Origin: Thiohalobacter thiocyanaticus | GTDB taxonomy: Bacteria > Pseudomonadota > Gammaproteobacteria > Thiohalobacterales > Thiohalobacteraceae | Direction: 5' to 3' | Assembly: GCF_003932505.1 (NCBI RefSeq) | Contig: NZ_QZMU01000001.1 | Coordinates: 1,798,001 to 1,862,000, forward strand | Length of the DNA stretch: 64,000 bases | Shown: one piece after another, positions 38,576-46,051 of the stretch | How positions within the stretch are numbered: position 1 is the stretch's first letter | Layout: each line of letters begins with the position of its first letter | Translations under genes and position numbers: made by a program | The notes under the pieces: generated by a model | Databases searched by the model: none | The model's input: only the letters and a program-made list of their open reading frames with translations | What the model was told of the DNA's origin: nothing

Positions 38576-40096
38576 TCAACTCACGCGCCGACGGATGGTC
38601 TGCCCCTCATGGGCCGGAAAGCGGGTGATGTTGCCGCGGCGATTGCGGAACTCGGAGATCAGCCGGCAGGCAGGGACGACATAGCGCTTGTCCATCTCCA
38701 TGGCCTGTTCCAGCAGTCGGATGCCGTGTTCGTCACCCAGGCCGGTGAGGTAGCGCCCGGTGCCGAACACGATCTGGGCGTCATCCGGATTCGTGGCCAG
38801 GATCTGCTCATAGGCGGCATGGGCCTCCTCGGTGGTCCCGTAACGCTTCATCAGGGCGGCGTATTCCATGGCCTTGCGGCCCTGCAGGGTGCCGGCCCGG
38901 GCTTCGGCCCGGAGTGCCTCCAGACGTTCGCGCTCGGCGCAGCTCTTCTGATGGCGCAACTGCCAGGTATGGCGTTCACGCTGCTGCCAGGCGCTGTCGA
39001 CCCGGTCGAGCAGTGGGGTCAGGGTGTGCTCCATCAGGCTGTCGGCGGCGCAGGGCTCGGGCAGGCCCGGGTACTGGGCCTCGCCGGCCGCAATGGCCTG
39101 CAGGCGCTGTTTCAGGCCCGGCGCGGCTGCGCTGCCGCTGTGCGACCAGGCCTCGCGCAGCCAGCGCCTGGCCTCGTTGGTTTCCAGGCGCCGCGGCAGC
39201 AGCATGCCCAGATTGCGGTAGGGGTTGATGGTGGGCTCGGGCGCCTTGTCGGCGATGTGATGCACGCTGGGCCAGTAATCCTGTTCCAGGAACCGGCCCA
39301 TGACGGCCTGCATGACCATCCATTCCGCCGTGTCCTCATAGCCGAGCGTACGCAGGGCATGACGGTCGCGTACATACTGCTGAGACTGCATCAGCGGCGC
39401 GGTGAAGCGGTGGAACAGGCGGGTATAGCGGTCGAAGAAAAGCCCGATCAGCAGCCGGGCCGGACCGCTCCCGGCGCAGAAATGATTCCGGTACCGGACC
39501 CAGAGCTGGCGCAGCTGGGCAATCCAGCTACCGAGCTGCATGCGCTGACGCGACAGCTCGCCCAGCTGCGAGGCCACCCAGGCCTTGAGCTGGGCCTCGC
39601 TCAGGCACTGCAGCACCGGCATGCCGATCATCAGGGTGTGGGTCATGACGAAGGGAAAGCCGCTGACCGGGGTGCGCAGCAGCTGCACGTCGAATTCACC
39701 GGTGATACGGATTTCGTCTACGGCGGCGCCCTGCAGTTCCTGGCGCACGGATTCGACCAGGGCGTACAGTTTCGGCGCCGTGTCCGCGCCGAGAGGTTCG
39801 CCATCCGGCAGGCCAAAGCGGGCCCGGGCCAGGATCAGGGTGCCGGCCAGGCCCAGGGCGAGCAACCCGTGGTCGAGATAGCCCCAGGCCGAGGTCGGAG
39901 CCAGGCCGGCCGTACCCAGACGCAGCCCGCCGACCAGGGCCAGCAGCGGAAAGGCAACCAGCCAGGCGTAACCGGCCAGCGCCAGGCCGGCGGCGGCGAT
40001 ACGGTAACGCAGGGGGTGGTCGGCGTGCCATTGTCCGGGCAGGCGCTGCCAGTGGTCGCGCAGGGACTGCAGTCGCTCGGTCATGGATTCCAGCAT
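38576..40096 (-). CDS. Membrane pseudo-M48 protein with C-terminal TPR-like region
   Basis: A 506-residue protein laid out like an M48 (HtpX/Ste24-type) peptidase: two N-terminal membrane segments (AAAGLALAGYAWLVAFPLLA; LDHGLLALGLAGTLILARAR), a segment EIRITGEFDVQLLRTPVSGF matching the substrate strand, and TLMIGMPVLQCLSEAQLKAW before the catalytic helix. Where HExxH is expected it reads WVASQLGELSRQR, so both zinc His are gone, and the later metal Glu region reads QYVRDRHALRTLGYE. It is probably not a protease. The C-terminus (about 400-490) has a TPR-like unit (MEYAALMKRYGTTEEAHAAY). ATG 40096 or 40084 are possible. Confidence 0.7.
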   Translation of the reverse strand: MLESMTERLQSLRDHWQRLPGQWHADHPLRYRIAAAGLALAGYAWLVAFPLLALVGGLRLGTAGLAPTSAWGYLDHGLLALGLAGTLILARARFGLPDGEPLGADTAPKLYALVESVRQELQGAAVDEIRITGEFDVQLLRTPVSGFPFVMTHTLMIGMPVLQCLSEAQLKAWVASQLGELSRQRMQLGSWIAQLRQLWVRYRNHFCAGSGPARLLIGLFFDRYTRLFHRFTAPLMQSQQYVRDRHALRTLGYEDTAEWMVMQAVMGRFLEQDYWPSVHHIADKAPEPTINPYRNLGMLLPRRLETNEARRWLREAWSHSGSAAAPGLKQRLQAIAAGEAQYPGLPEPCAADSLMEHTLTPLLDRVDSAWQQRERHTWQLRHQKSCAERERLEALRAEARAGTLQGRKAMEYAALMKRYGTTEEAHAAYEQILATNPDDAQIVFGTGRYLTGLGDEHGIRLLEQAMEMDKRYVVPACRLISEFRNRRGNITRFPAHEGQTIRRRVS

Positions 40097-40299
40097 GGTG
40101 CGTGCCTCGAAACTGATGCGGATGCCAGCAACAGCGGCACCCCGGGGGTGGACTTGTGCGGCCTCCTTCACAGTCTGCGACAGCGTGCCCGCGGCGCTGC
40201 CGGAATTGCCACCCGGGTCACAAAATCCAGGCCAGACCGGTACCTGCGATCCCGATTTATGGCGCCGGGAAAAGGGGGTAGAATGCCGGTTCATTCACT

Positions 40300-40568
40300 T
40301 AGTACTCCTTCGACATGATATTGCTGAGTTCAGAGTCCCCGAACGCCGTCAGGGCAAGGCGCAGCGCGCAGCCAAGGGTTGCCCCCTTGTCAAGCGCTGC
40401 AACGCCGCCCTGGCGGCGTTCGGGGGCTCCCTTCGGGCGAGGCGATAAGCGGCCATCTGCCGCGTTACTTGCCCTTGAGGTAGAATGGCTACCCCGGCGG
40501 GCAAGTGCCTTGCATCTGGCCGCTTCTCGTCTCGCTGAACCCAGCAATATCATGTCGAAGGAGTACTA
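40300..40568. mobile_element. MITE-like element with 27-bp terminal inverted repeats
   Basis: A 269-bp segment bounded by perfect 27-bp inverted repeats: 40300-40326 begins TAGTACTCCTTCGACATGAT and 40542-40568 is its exact reverse complement. The interior is GC-rich, with an internal hairpin (GCCGCCCTGGCGGC) and a TAGAAT. It codes for no transposase; the open frames on both strands arise from the symmetric ends. It lies 16 bases before the rep start, so it may separate rep from its old promoter or bring one. A short TAG-type target duplication is possible but cannot be separated from the repeat. No second copy exists in the window. Confidence 0.82.
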
Positions 40569-40584
40569 GCAGCGCATCCCATCC

Positions 40585-42585
40585 GTGGCAGATCTCAATC
40601 CCGAACAACGTGCCGCCATGCGGCATGTCGACGGCCCCCTGTTGGTGCTTGCCGGCGCCGGCAGCGGCAAGACCCGCGTGATCACCTGCAAGATCGCCCA
40701 CCTGATCGAGGACCATGCACTGTCACCGCGCCACATCACGGCCGTGACCTTCACCAACAAGGCCGCGCGCGAGATGCGCGAGCGCGTCGGCCGGATCCTC
40801 AGGCGCGGTCAGAGCCGGGGGCTGAGTATCTCCACCTTCCACACCCTGGGACTGAACATCCTCAAACGCGAGCACCGACGCCTGGGCTTCAAGCCCAGCT
40901 TCAGTATTTTCGACTCGGCCGACAGCGCCCATCTGGTGAAGGAACTGATCGGCAAGGCCCGGCTGGGGCTCGATCCCGACAGCGCCCGCTGGCAGATCTC
41001 GGCCTGGAAGAATGACCTGATCCATCCGCAGCAGGCGGTCGAACAGGCCGCGGACGACCGCGCGCTGGCCTGCGCCCAGGTCTATGCCCAGTACCAGCGC
41101 AGCCTCAAGGCCTACAACGCCTTCGATTTCGACGATCTGATCCTGCAGCCGGTGCGCCTGTTCCAGGACGATCTCGAGGCGCGCGAGCACTGGCAGGCCC
41201 GTATCCGTCATCTGCTGGTCGACGAGTACCAGGACACCAACGGGGCCCAGTACGAACTGGTCCGGCAGCTGGTCGGCCGGCTCGGGCAGTTCACCGCCGT
41301 GGGGGATGACGACCAGTCCATCTACACCTGGCGCGGCGCCCGGCCGGAGAACCTGGCCCGGCTGAAGGAGGACTATCCCCGCCTGAAGGTGATCAAACTG
41401 GAGCAGAACTACCGCTCCAGCGGCTGCATCCTCAAATGTGCCAATGCCCTGATCGGCAACAATCCGCACCTGTTCGAGAAGAAGCTGTGGAGCGCGCTGG
41501 GCTACGGCGAGCCGCTGCGTATCATCGGCTGCCGCGATCCGGACCACGAAGCCGAGCGGGTGGTCTCCGAGATTCTGCACGCCAAGTTCACCCATGGCAC
41601 GCGCGACGGGGATTTCGCCATCCTGTATCGCGGCAATCATCAGTCACGGCCGTTCGAGAAGGCGCTGCGCGAGCACCGCATCCCCTATCACCTGAGCGGC
41701 GGCATGTCCTTTTTCGAGTACAGCGAAGTGAAGGACCTGGTCGCCTACCTGCGGCTGCTGGTCAACGAGGACGATGACCGCGCCTTCCTGCGCGTGGTCA
41801 ACACCCCGCGGCGCGAGATCGGCACCAGTACGCTGGAAAAGCTCGCCGAGTACGCCTCCAGCCGCGGCGTGAGCCTGCTCTGCGCCTGTTACGAGCTGGG
41901 GCTGTCACAGCATCTGAACAGCCGTGCGGTGAAAAAGCTGCAGGAGTTCGCCAACTGGGTGGTGACCATCGCCGAAACGGCGAAGGGCGGGGATCCCATC
42001 GAGGTGTTCCGGCAGTTGTTGAGCGACATCGACTATGCCGGCTGGCTGCAGGCACAGGCGAAGGATCCGGACGAGGCCGACCGGCGCTGGGCCAACGTGG
42101 AGGAACTGATCGGCTGGATGCAGCAGGCGCAAAAACAGCTCGAGGGCGAGGTCACATTGGCCGACATCATCGGGCGCATGAGCCTGATGGATATCCTGGA
42201 CCGCAACCGCGAGGACGCCGGTGGCGACATGGTGCACCTGATGACGCTGCACGCAGCCAAGGGGCTGGAGTTCCCGCACGTCTATCTGGTCGGCATGGAG
42301 GAGGAGATCCTGCCGCACCGCACCAGTCTGGACGAGGACGGCCTGGAGGAGGAGCGCCGACTGGCCTATGTCGGCATCACCCGCGCGCAGAAAAGCCTCA
42401 CCTGCACCTTTGCCCGCAAGCGCAAGCGCGCCGGTGAATGGCTCGGCACCGAACCGAGCCGGTTTCTGGAGGAACTGCCGGCCGACGATATCATCTGGGT
42501 GGACCGCCAGACCGAAGTCGACCCCGAGGCGCGCCAGGAGCGCGGCAAGGCGCACCTGGCCAACCTGAAATCCATGCTGTCATGA
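40585..42585 (+). CDS. rep: ATP-dependent DNA helicase Rep
   Basis: A 666-residue superfamily 1 helicase (UvrD/Rep type) moving 3' to 5' that helps forks past obstacles. Motifs: I LVLAGAGSGKTRVITCK, Ia TFTNKAAREMRERV, II VDEYQDTNGAQYEL, III VGDDDQSIYTWRGA, IV EQNYRSS, V LMTLHAAKGLEFPHVYLVG, VI EEERRLAYVGITRAQ. Length is near E. coli Rep (673). The start is GTG 40585 (MADLNPEQRAAM); no strong Shine-Dalgarno is seen, as the upstream DNA is the inserted element. The downstream methyltransferase is close and likely cotranscribed. Confidence 0.96.
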   Translation: MADLNPEQRAAMRHVDGPLLVLAGAGSGKTRVITCKIAHLIEDHALSPRHITAVTFTNKAAREMRERVGRILRRGQSRGLSISTFHTLGLNILKREHRRLGFKPSFSIFDSADSAHLVKELIGKARLGLDPDSARWQISAWKNDLIHPQQAVEQAADDRALACAQVYAQYQRSLKAYNAFDFDDLILQPVRLFQDDLEAREHWQARIRHLLVDEYQDTNGAQYELVRQLVGRLGQFTAVGDDDQSIYTWRGARPENLARLKEDYPRLKVIKLEQNYRSSGCILKCANALIGNNPHLFEKKLWSALGYGEPLRIIGCRDPDHEAERVVSEILHAKFTHGTRDGDFAILYRGNHQSRPFEKALREHRIPYHLSGGMSFFEYSEVKDLVAYLRLLVNEDDDRAFLRVVNTPRREIGTSTLEKLAEYASSRGVSLLCACYELGLSQHLNSRAVKKLQEFANWVVTIAETAKGGDPIEVFRQLLSDIDYAGWLQAQAKDPDEADRRWANVEELIGWMQQAQKQLEGEVTLADIIGRMSLMDILDRNREDAGGDMVHLMTLHAAKGLEFPHVYLVGMEEEILPHRTSLDEDGLEEERRLAYVGITRAQKSLTCTFARKRKRAGEWLGTEPSRFLEELPADDIIWVDRQTEVDPEARQERGKAHLANLKSMLS

Positions 42586-42626
42586 ACAGCGGTAAAGGCG
42601 ATCGAACAGCGAACGGAGAGCGACCC

Positions 42627-43346
42627 ATGCCCGCACACATGCAGATCAATGACCCCGCAGCCGACGCTGTGGTGGATGAATTCGATGTCTATACCGAACT
42701 GTTGCCGTTGGACGGCGCCCGCATCATCGAGCTGGGCTGCGGCGCGGCGCAGCATACCCGCGACATTGCCCGGACCGGCCGCCCCGAAGCCATCCTGGCC
42801 TGTGAGGTCGACTCGGTTCAGCATGAGAAGAACCTCGCCATCGACGACCTGCCGGGCGTGACCTTCGTCCATGCCGGGGCCGAGGCCATCCCGGCGGAAG
42901 ACGCCAGTGCCGACCTCGTGCTCATGTTCAAGTCGCTGCACCATGTGCCGGTCGAGCGCATGGATGCTGCCCTGGCCGAGATCGCGCGGGTGCTGCGCCC
43001 GGGCGGGCTGGCCTATATCTCCGAGCCGGTCTATGCCGGGGATTTCAACGAAGTGCTGCGCCTGTTCCATGACGAGCGCGAGGTGCGCGAGGCAGCCTTC
43101 GCTGCCGTGCAGCGGGCGGTCGACGCAGGTCCGCTGGAACTGGCCGGTCAGCATTTCTTCCAGACTCGCAACGACTTCGCCGATTTCGCCGACTTCGAGC
43201 AGCGGGTGCTGGGCGTTACCCACACCCGCCACGAACTGTCCTCTGAGCTGTATGACAAGGTCCGCCGGACCTTCGAGCAGTATCAGGGCCCCGAGGGTGC
43301 GCGCTTCCTGATGCCCATTCGGGTCGATCTGCTGCGCCGTCCGTGA
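42627..43346 (+). CDS. Class I SAM-dependent methyltransferase
   Basis: A 239-residue methyltransferase. SAM motif I is ARIIELGCGAAQHTRDIA, then LVLMFKSLHHVPVERMDAAL (motif II/III region) and ARVLRPGGLAYISEPVYAG (post-III). It belongs to the broad UbiE/Methyltransf_11 type and the substrate is unknown. ATG 42627 has GGAG nine bases upstream. An alternative ATG at 42582 overlaps the rep stop as ATGA and would add 15 residues. Confidence 0.85.
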   Translation: MPAHMQINDPAADAVVDEFDVYTELLPLDGARIIELGCGAAQHTRDIARTGRPEAILACEVDSVQHEKNLAIDDLPGVTFVHAGAEAIPAEDASADLVLMFKSLHHVPVERMDAALAEIARVLRPGGLAYISEPVYAGDFNEVLRLFHDEREVREAAFAAVQRAVDAGPLELAGQHFFQTRNDFADFADFEQRVLGVTHTRHELSSELYDKVRRTFEQYQGPEGARFLMPIRVDLLRRP

Positions 43347-43364
43347 TGAGCGATCACCCCGCAT

Positions 43365-43402
43365 AAAAAAACCCCGCCGCGGTGAAACCGGGCGGGGTTT
43401 AT
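43365..43402. terminator. Bidirectional rho-independent terminator
   Basis: AAACCCCGCC (43369-43378) pairs with GGCGGGGTTT (43391-43400), with an A-run on the left and T-rich sequence on the right. It serves the convergent methyltransferase and cytochrome genes. Confidence 0.92.
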
Positions 43403-43425
43403 TCGTGCGCTGCGGCCGGCCGGAC

Positions 43426-44211
43426 TTACTCGCTCTCGGTCACCATGTACTCGACCACGGCGCGGATCTCGGCCTCGGAGCAGTCCATGCAGGTGCCCAT
43501 GGGCGGCATGGCGTTGAGTCCGTCTTTGGCGTGCTTGACCAGGGTGTCCATGCCCTGCTCGATGCGCGGGGCCCAGGCGTCGGCCTTGCCCAGCACCGGG
43601 GCACCGGCCGCGCCGGTGCCGTGGCAGGCGAAGCACTTGCTCTGGTAGATCTCCTTGGCGCGGGCCTCATCGACCCCCTCGCCGTCGGCATCCGCGGCGG
43701 CTTCATCCGCCGGCGCGGCAGGCTCGGCCGCAGCCGCGGCATCGTCCGAACCGGCTTCCACCTCGACGCCGCTCTCATCCAGCATGAAGGCGATCGCGCC
43801 GCGCAGTTCATCCGCCGAGCAGTCGGCACAGGTACCCTTGGGGGGCATGGCGTTCAGGCCGTTGGTCGCGGTTTCCAGCAGGCCGTCCATGCCCTTGTCG
43901 GCGCGGGGTGCCCAGGCGGCCTCATCGCCCGTCTTGGGTGCGCCGGCGACACCGCTGCCATGACAGGCGATGCAGAAGTTGTTGTAGACGTCGCTGCCGC
44001 TGCGGGCCGCGCCCCCGGCGTCCCCGGCAGCTGCCGCCCCATCGCCGCCGGCCGACTTGCCGGCCACCTTGACCGTTCCGACGGGGGCGATCTGGGACTC
44101 GATGCTCTCTGCCTGCATGGGGTCGGCGGCCTGGGCGCCGGCGGCCAGGAACAGCCCGAGCAGCCAGCAGGTGCCCAGGTGCCTGAAATTCGGGGTTGTA
44201 ACCTTATACAT
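43426..44211 (-). CDS. Periplasmic di-haem cytochrome c (two cytochrome c5-like domains)
   Basis: A 261-residue exported cytochrome. The signal peptide is near FRHLGTCWLLGLFLAAGAQA. Two c5-type domains follow, each with a haem site (NNFCIACHG and SKCFACHG), the Met ligand region (GLNAMPPKGTC, GLNAMPPMGTC) and the extra c5 Cys pair (CADCS, CMDCS). An Ala/Glu/Asp-rich linker joins them. It probably carries electrons to a terminal oxidase or other acceptor. ATG 44211 follows GGAG; ATG 44226 is also possible. Confidence 0.92.
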   Translation of the reverse strand: MYKVTTPNFRHLGTCWLLGLFLAAGAQAADPMQAESIESQIAPVGTVKVAGKSAGGDGAAAAGDAGGAARSGSDVYNNFCIACHGSGVAGAPKTGDEAAWAPRADKGMDGLLETATNGLNAMPPKGTCADCSADELRGAIAFMLDESGVEVEAGSDDAAAAAEPAAPADEAAADADGEGVDEARAKEIYQSKCFACHGTGAAGAPVLGKADAWAPRIEQGMDTLVKHAKDGLNAMPPMGTCMDCSEAEIRAVVEYMVTESE

Positions 44212-44310
44212 ACGGTTCGTCTCCATCGTGGGTCAATCCGTGCCGATGCCGGCTTAAGGCGCGTGAGTATAACGACAAAGGCCCGCCACGGAAAACTGCG
44301 AAGGGCGCAT

Positions 44311-44325
44311 GACTTGACTCAAGTC
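44311..44325. promoter_or_regulatory. Palindrome upstream of the cytochrome gene
   Basis: GACTTGACTCAAGTC is a perfect 7-1-7 dyad about 100 bases before the cytochrome start. It contains TTGAC-TCAA-GTC, near an FNR/Dnr-type box (TTGAC-N4-GTCAA) but ending GC rather than AA. A redox regulator site is possible. The rest of 44212-44447 holds a degraded GGGTTA/CACGGAA piece and no gene. Confidence 0.4.
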
Positions 44326-44447
44326 GCCTTTCGCTACGCCGCTAACCCTGTCAGGAAGGACTCCAGGCCCCGCCAGGGCAGCGCGGGGGCCGCCGGAGCG
44401 GAGCCGGTCATCGCAGGATCCGTCATAATTACAATGGCTTATCCGCT

Positions 44448-44684
44448 ATGAATGTGTACCCGACCCCGGCACCGCTGCCGCAGATCACCCAGGAGCCGCT
44501 GCGCCCGCCCCAGGCCAGGCCGGCCCAGGAAAGCGCGCGGCCGGTTCAGCCCGCCCCACGGGGCGAGGCAGCCAGTCAGCAGGCCGGTGAGGAGCGCGGG
44601 CAACGGCAGGCTGAACCGGCCGGTGAGTCGCCTGCGGACCGGCCGGATGGCACCCGGGGCGGCACGCTGGACGTCTTCGCCTGA
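44448..44684 (+). CDS. Small Pro/Gln-rich protein of unknown function
   Basis: A 78-residue low-complexity protein: Pro, Arg, Gln, Glu and Ala dominate, with a distinct C-terminus RGGTLDVFA. There is no signal or membrane segment. The Shine-Dalgarno is weak. Its reality is supported mainly by the close downstream gene of equal length and by the defined end. I do not recognise a family. Confidence 0.45.
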   Translation: MNVYPTPAPLPQITQEPLRPPQARPAQESARPVQPAPRGEAASQQAGEERGQRQAEPAGESPADRPDGTRGGTLDVFA

Positions 44685-44702
44685 CATCGCGGGAGTGAAT
44701 GA

Positions 44703-44939
44703 ATGAAAATCGACAACGCCATGCAACCCGGGCTGCTGGGTTTGAACCGCAGCCTGGACGGGATGCGCGAGACGGCAGGTCGCATCGCCGGCACCGAACA
44801 GATGCAATCTGACTCGCCCACCGGCCTGGCCGGTGCCCTGGTCGAGCTGAAGACCTACGAGCTGCAGGGCCAGGCCTCGGCCCAGGTGGTCAGGACGGTC
44901 GACGATATGATCGGCAGTCTGTTTGACGACAAGGCCTGA
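44703..44939 (+). CDS. Small conserved-looking protein of unknown function (78 aa)
   Basis: A helical soluble protein beginning MKIDNAMQPGLLGLNRSLDG and ending VVRTVDDMIGSLFDDKA, with ALVELKTYELQGQASAQVVR in the centre. The heptad-like end resembles short proteins related to flagellar rod/hook C-termini, but no function can be given. GGGAG lies eight bases before the ATG, supporting translation. It probably forms a pair with the preceding small gene. Confidence 0.6.
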   Translation: MKIDNAMQPGLLGLNRSLDGMRETAGRIAGTEQMQSDSPTGLAGALVELKTYELQGQASAQVVRTVDDMIGSLFDDKA

Positions 44940-44996
44940 TCGCCTGCTTGGGCAGAATGGACCACAGGTCTCGGGCGCAGTACACTACGCCATCAC

Positions 44997-45165
44997 GCGC
45001 CCGTAGCTCAGCTGGGTGAGCCGCGGTTCGCATAGCGAAGGCGACGCCATTTAACATGGCGTCGCCAGAGGCGAACGCCCGAACGCATGCGTTCGGGCCG
45101 GGGAAGCGGCGACAGCCGCGGGAGCGCCACCCGTATCGCCCGTAAGGGCGATCGAAACCCAGCAG
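44997..45165 (+). pseudogene. Decayed tRNA-Arg copy interrupted by a palindromic insert
   Basis: GCGCCCGTAGCTCAGCTGG (44997-45015) is identical to the first 19 bases of the intact tRNA-Arg 200 bases on. After GTGAG the match breaks into about 100 bases bounded by CCGCGG at each end (about 45021 and 45116) and holding two strong dyads: GGCGACGCCAT/ATGGCGTCGCC (45040-45066) and CCCGAACGCATGCGTTCGGG (45078-45097). Beyond it GAGCGCCACCC (about 45121-45131) and GATCGAAACC resemble the tRNA 3' half. It is most simply a duplicate tRNA, interrupted and decayed. Confidence 0.55.
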
Positions 45166-45194
45166 CGGTACTTGCACCAGATCCAATTCGTTTA

Positions 45195-45271
45195 GCGCCC
45201 GTAGCTCAGCTGGATAGAGCGCCACCCTCCGGAGGTGGAAGTCAGGGGTTCGAATCCCTTCGGGCGCGCCA
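45195..45271 (+). tRNA. tRNA-Arg (anticodon CCG)
   Basis: A complete 77-base tRNA including the encoded CCA. Acceptor GCGCCCG pairs with CGGGCGC; D-arm AGCTCAGC...AGAGC; anticodon stem CCACC/GGTGG with loop CTCCGGA gives anticodon CCG for CGG codons; the T-arm has GGTTCGAATCC; G discriminator then CCA. All stems pair as expected. Confidence 0.96.
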
Positions 45272-45450
45272 ATTCCATTGTCGCTTCCTCGCGATTCCCA
45301 GCCCCTTGCGGGGCGTTCGCCGGGCTGCGTTCGTCCCCCGGACGAACGATCCCGCCTCACCCCTTCGGGCGCGCCAACTTGCGTTGTCGCTTTCTCGTGA
45401 TTCCCAGCCCCTCGGGGCGTTCCTCACGCTGCTTTAGTCCGCCAGGCGAA
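45257..45450. repeat. Tandem duplication carrying the 3' end of tRNA-Arg
   Basis: CCCTTCGGGCGCGCCAA occurs at 45257-45273 (end of the tRNA) and again at 45361-45377. Each is followed by similar DNA: TTGTCGCTTCCTCGCGATTC versus TTGTCGCTTTCTCGTGATTC, then CCCAGCCCC. This gives a diverged repeat of about 104 bases. A stem CGTTCGTCC/GGACGAACG (about 45328-45348) in the first unit may end transcription of the tRNA. The 45272-45581 gap holds this and the FNR box, but no gene. Confidence 0.8.
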
Positions 45451-45473
45451 CAATTCCAGTCCGGGTTCCCGCT

Positions 45474-45487
45474 TTGATCCGCATCAA
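45474..45487. promoter_or_regulatory. FNR/Anr-type binding site
   Basis: TTGATCCGCATCAA matches the FNR/Anr consensus TTGAT-N4-ATCAA at every position. It lies about 95 bases before the lipoprotein gene, suggesting oxygen control. The regulator gene is not in this window. Confidence 0.72.
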
Positions 45488-45581
45488 CCCGCCGGCAAAC
45501 AACTGTTCCAGAGCGCTTCAACCCGCCGCTGCTCGGCTATGCTTGTTCCATCTGGACGGATGATCAACGGAGACGACAGTC

Positions 45582-46043
45582 ATGAACAAGGGTTACTGGA
45601 CAGGATTGATGCTGGCCGCCACGCTCGGAGTCGGCGGCTGTGCCACTTATCAGGGGCCGCAGGAACAGGCGGGCATGGTCATCGGCGGCATCCTCGGCGG
45701 CGTCCTGGGCTCGGAGGTCGGCGGCGGGCGCGGCCGTACCGCGGCCATCATCGCTGGCACCCTGGTCGGTGCGGCCATCGGTGGGGCGATCGGCCAGTCC
45801 ATGGACGAGGTCGACCGCATGAAGACCGCCGGTACCCTGGAGTCGGTGCGTACCGGCGTGACCTCCACCTGGCAGAACCCGGATACCGGTTACCAGTACG
45901 CGGTCACCCCGACCCGGACCTACGAGACCTCCGGCGGGCCCTGCCGGGAGTACACCATCGACGCGAGAATCGGCGGCCAGATCGAGCAGGTCTACGGCAC
46001 TGCCTGCCGCCAGCCAGACGGCAGCTGGAAGGTAGTGGAATAG
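45582..46043 (+). CDS. Glycine-zipper outer-membrane lipoprotein (17 kDa antigen type)
   Basis: A 153-residue lipoprotein: signal MNKGYWTGLMLAATLGVGGC with lipobox Cys20, then a glycine-zipper hairpin (AGMVIGGILGGVLGSEVGGG; AAIIAGTLVGAAIGGAIGQS) and a C-terminal globular domain with CREYTIDARIGGQIEQVYGT. The family includes SlyB/Rickettsia 17 kDa antigen-like proteins. It is probably structural in the outer membrane. An FNR-type box upstream suggests higher or lower expression without oxygen. Confidence 0.85.
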   Translation: MNKGYWTGLMLAATLGVGGCATYQGPQEQAGMVIGGILGGVLGSEVGGGRGRTAAIIAGTLVGAAIGGAIGQSMDEVDRMKTAGTLESVRTGVTSTWQNPDTGYQYAVTPTRTYETSGGPCREYTIDARIGGQIEQVYGTACRQPDGSWKVVE

Positions 46044-46051
46044 AGCCGCCT

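Noticed and set aside
40299..40569. Two 84-codon genes on opposite strands before rep
   Set aside because: Both begin and end in the terminal inverted repeats of the MITE-like element, giving the same NIMSKEY end on each strand; the interior is low-complexity Arg/Ala.
44997..45015. A second functional tRNA-Arg
   Set aside because: Only the acceptor and D-stem 5' side are intact; no anticodon stem-loop or pairing 3' acceptor follows.
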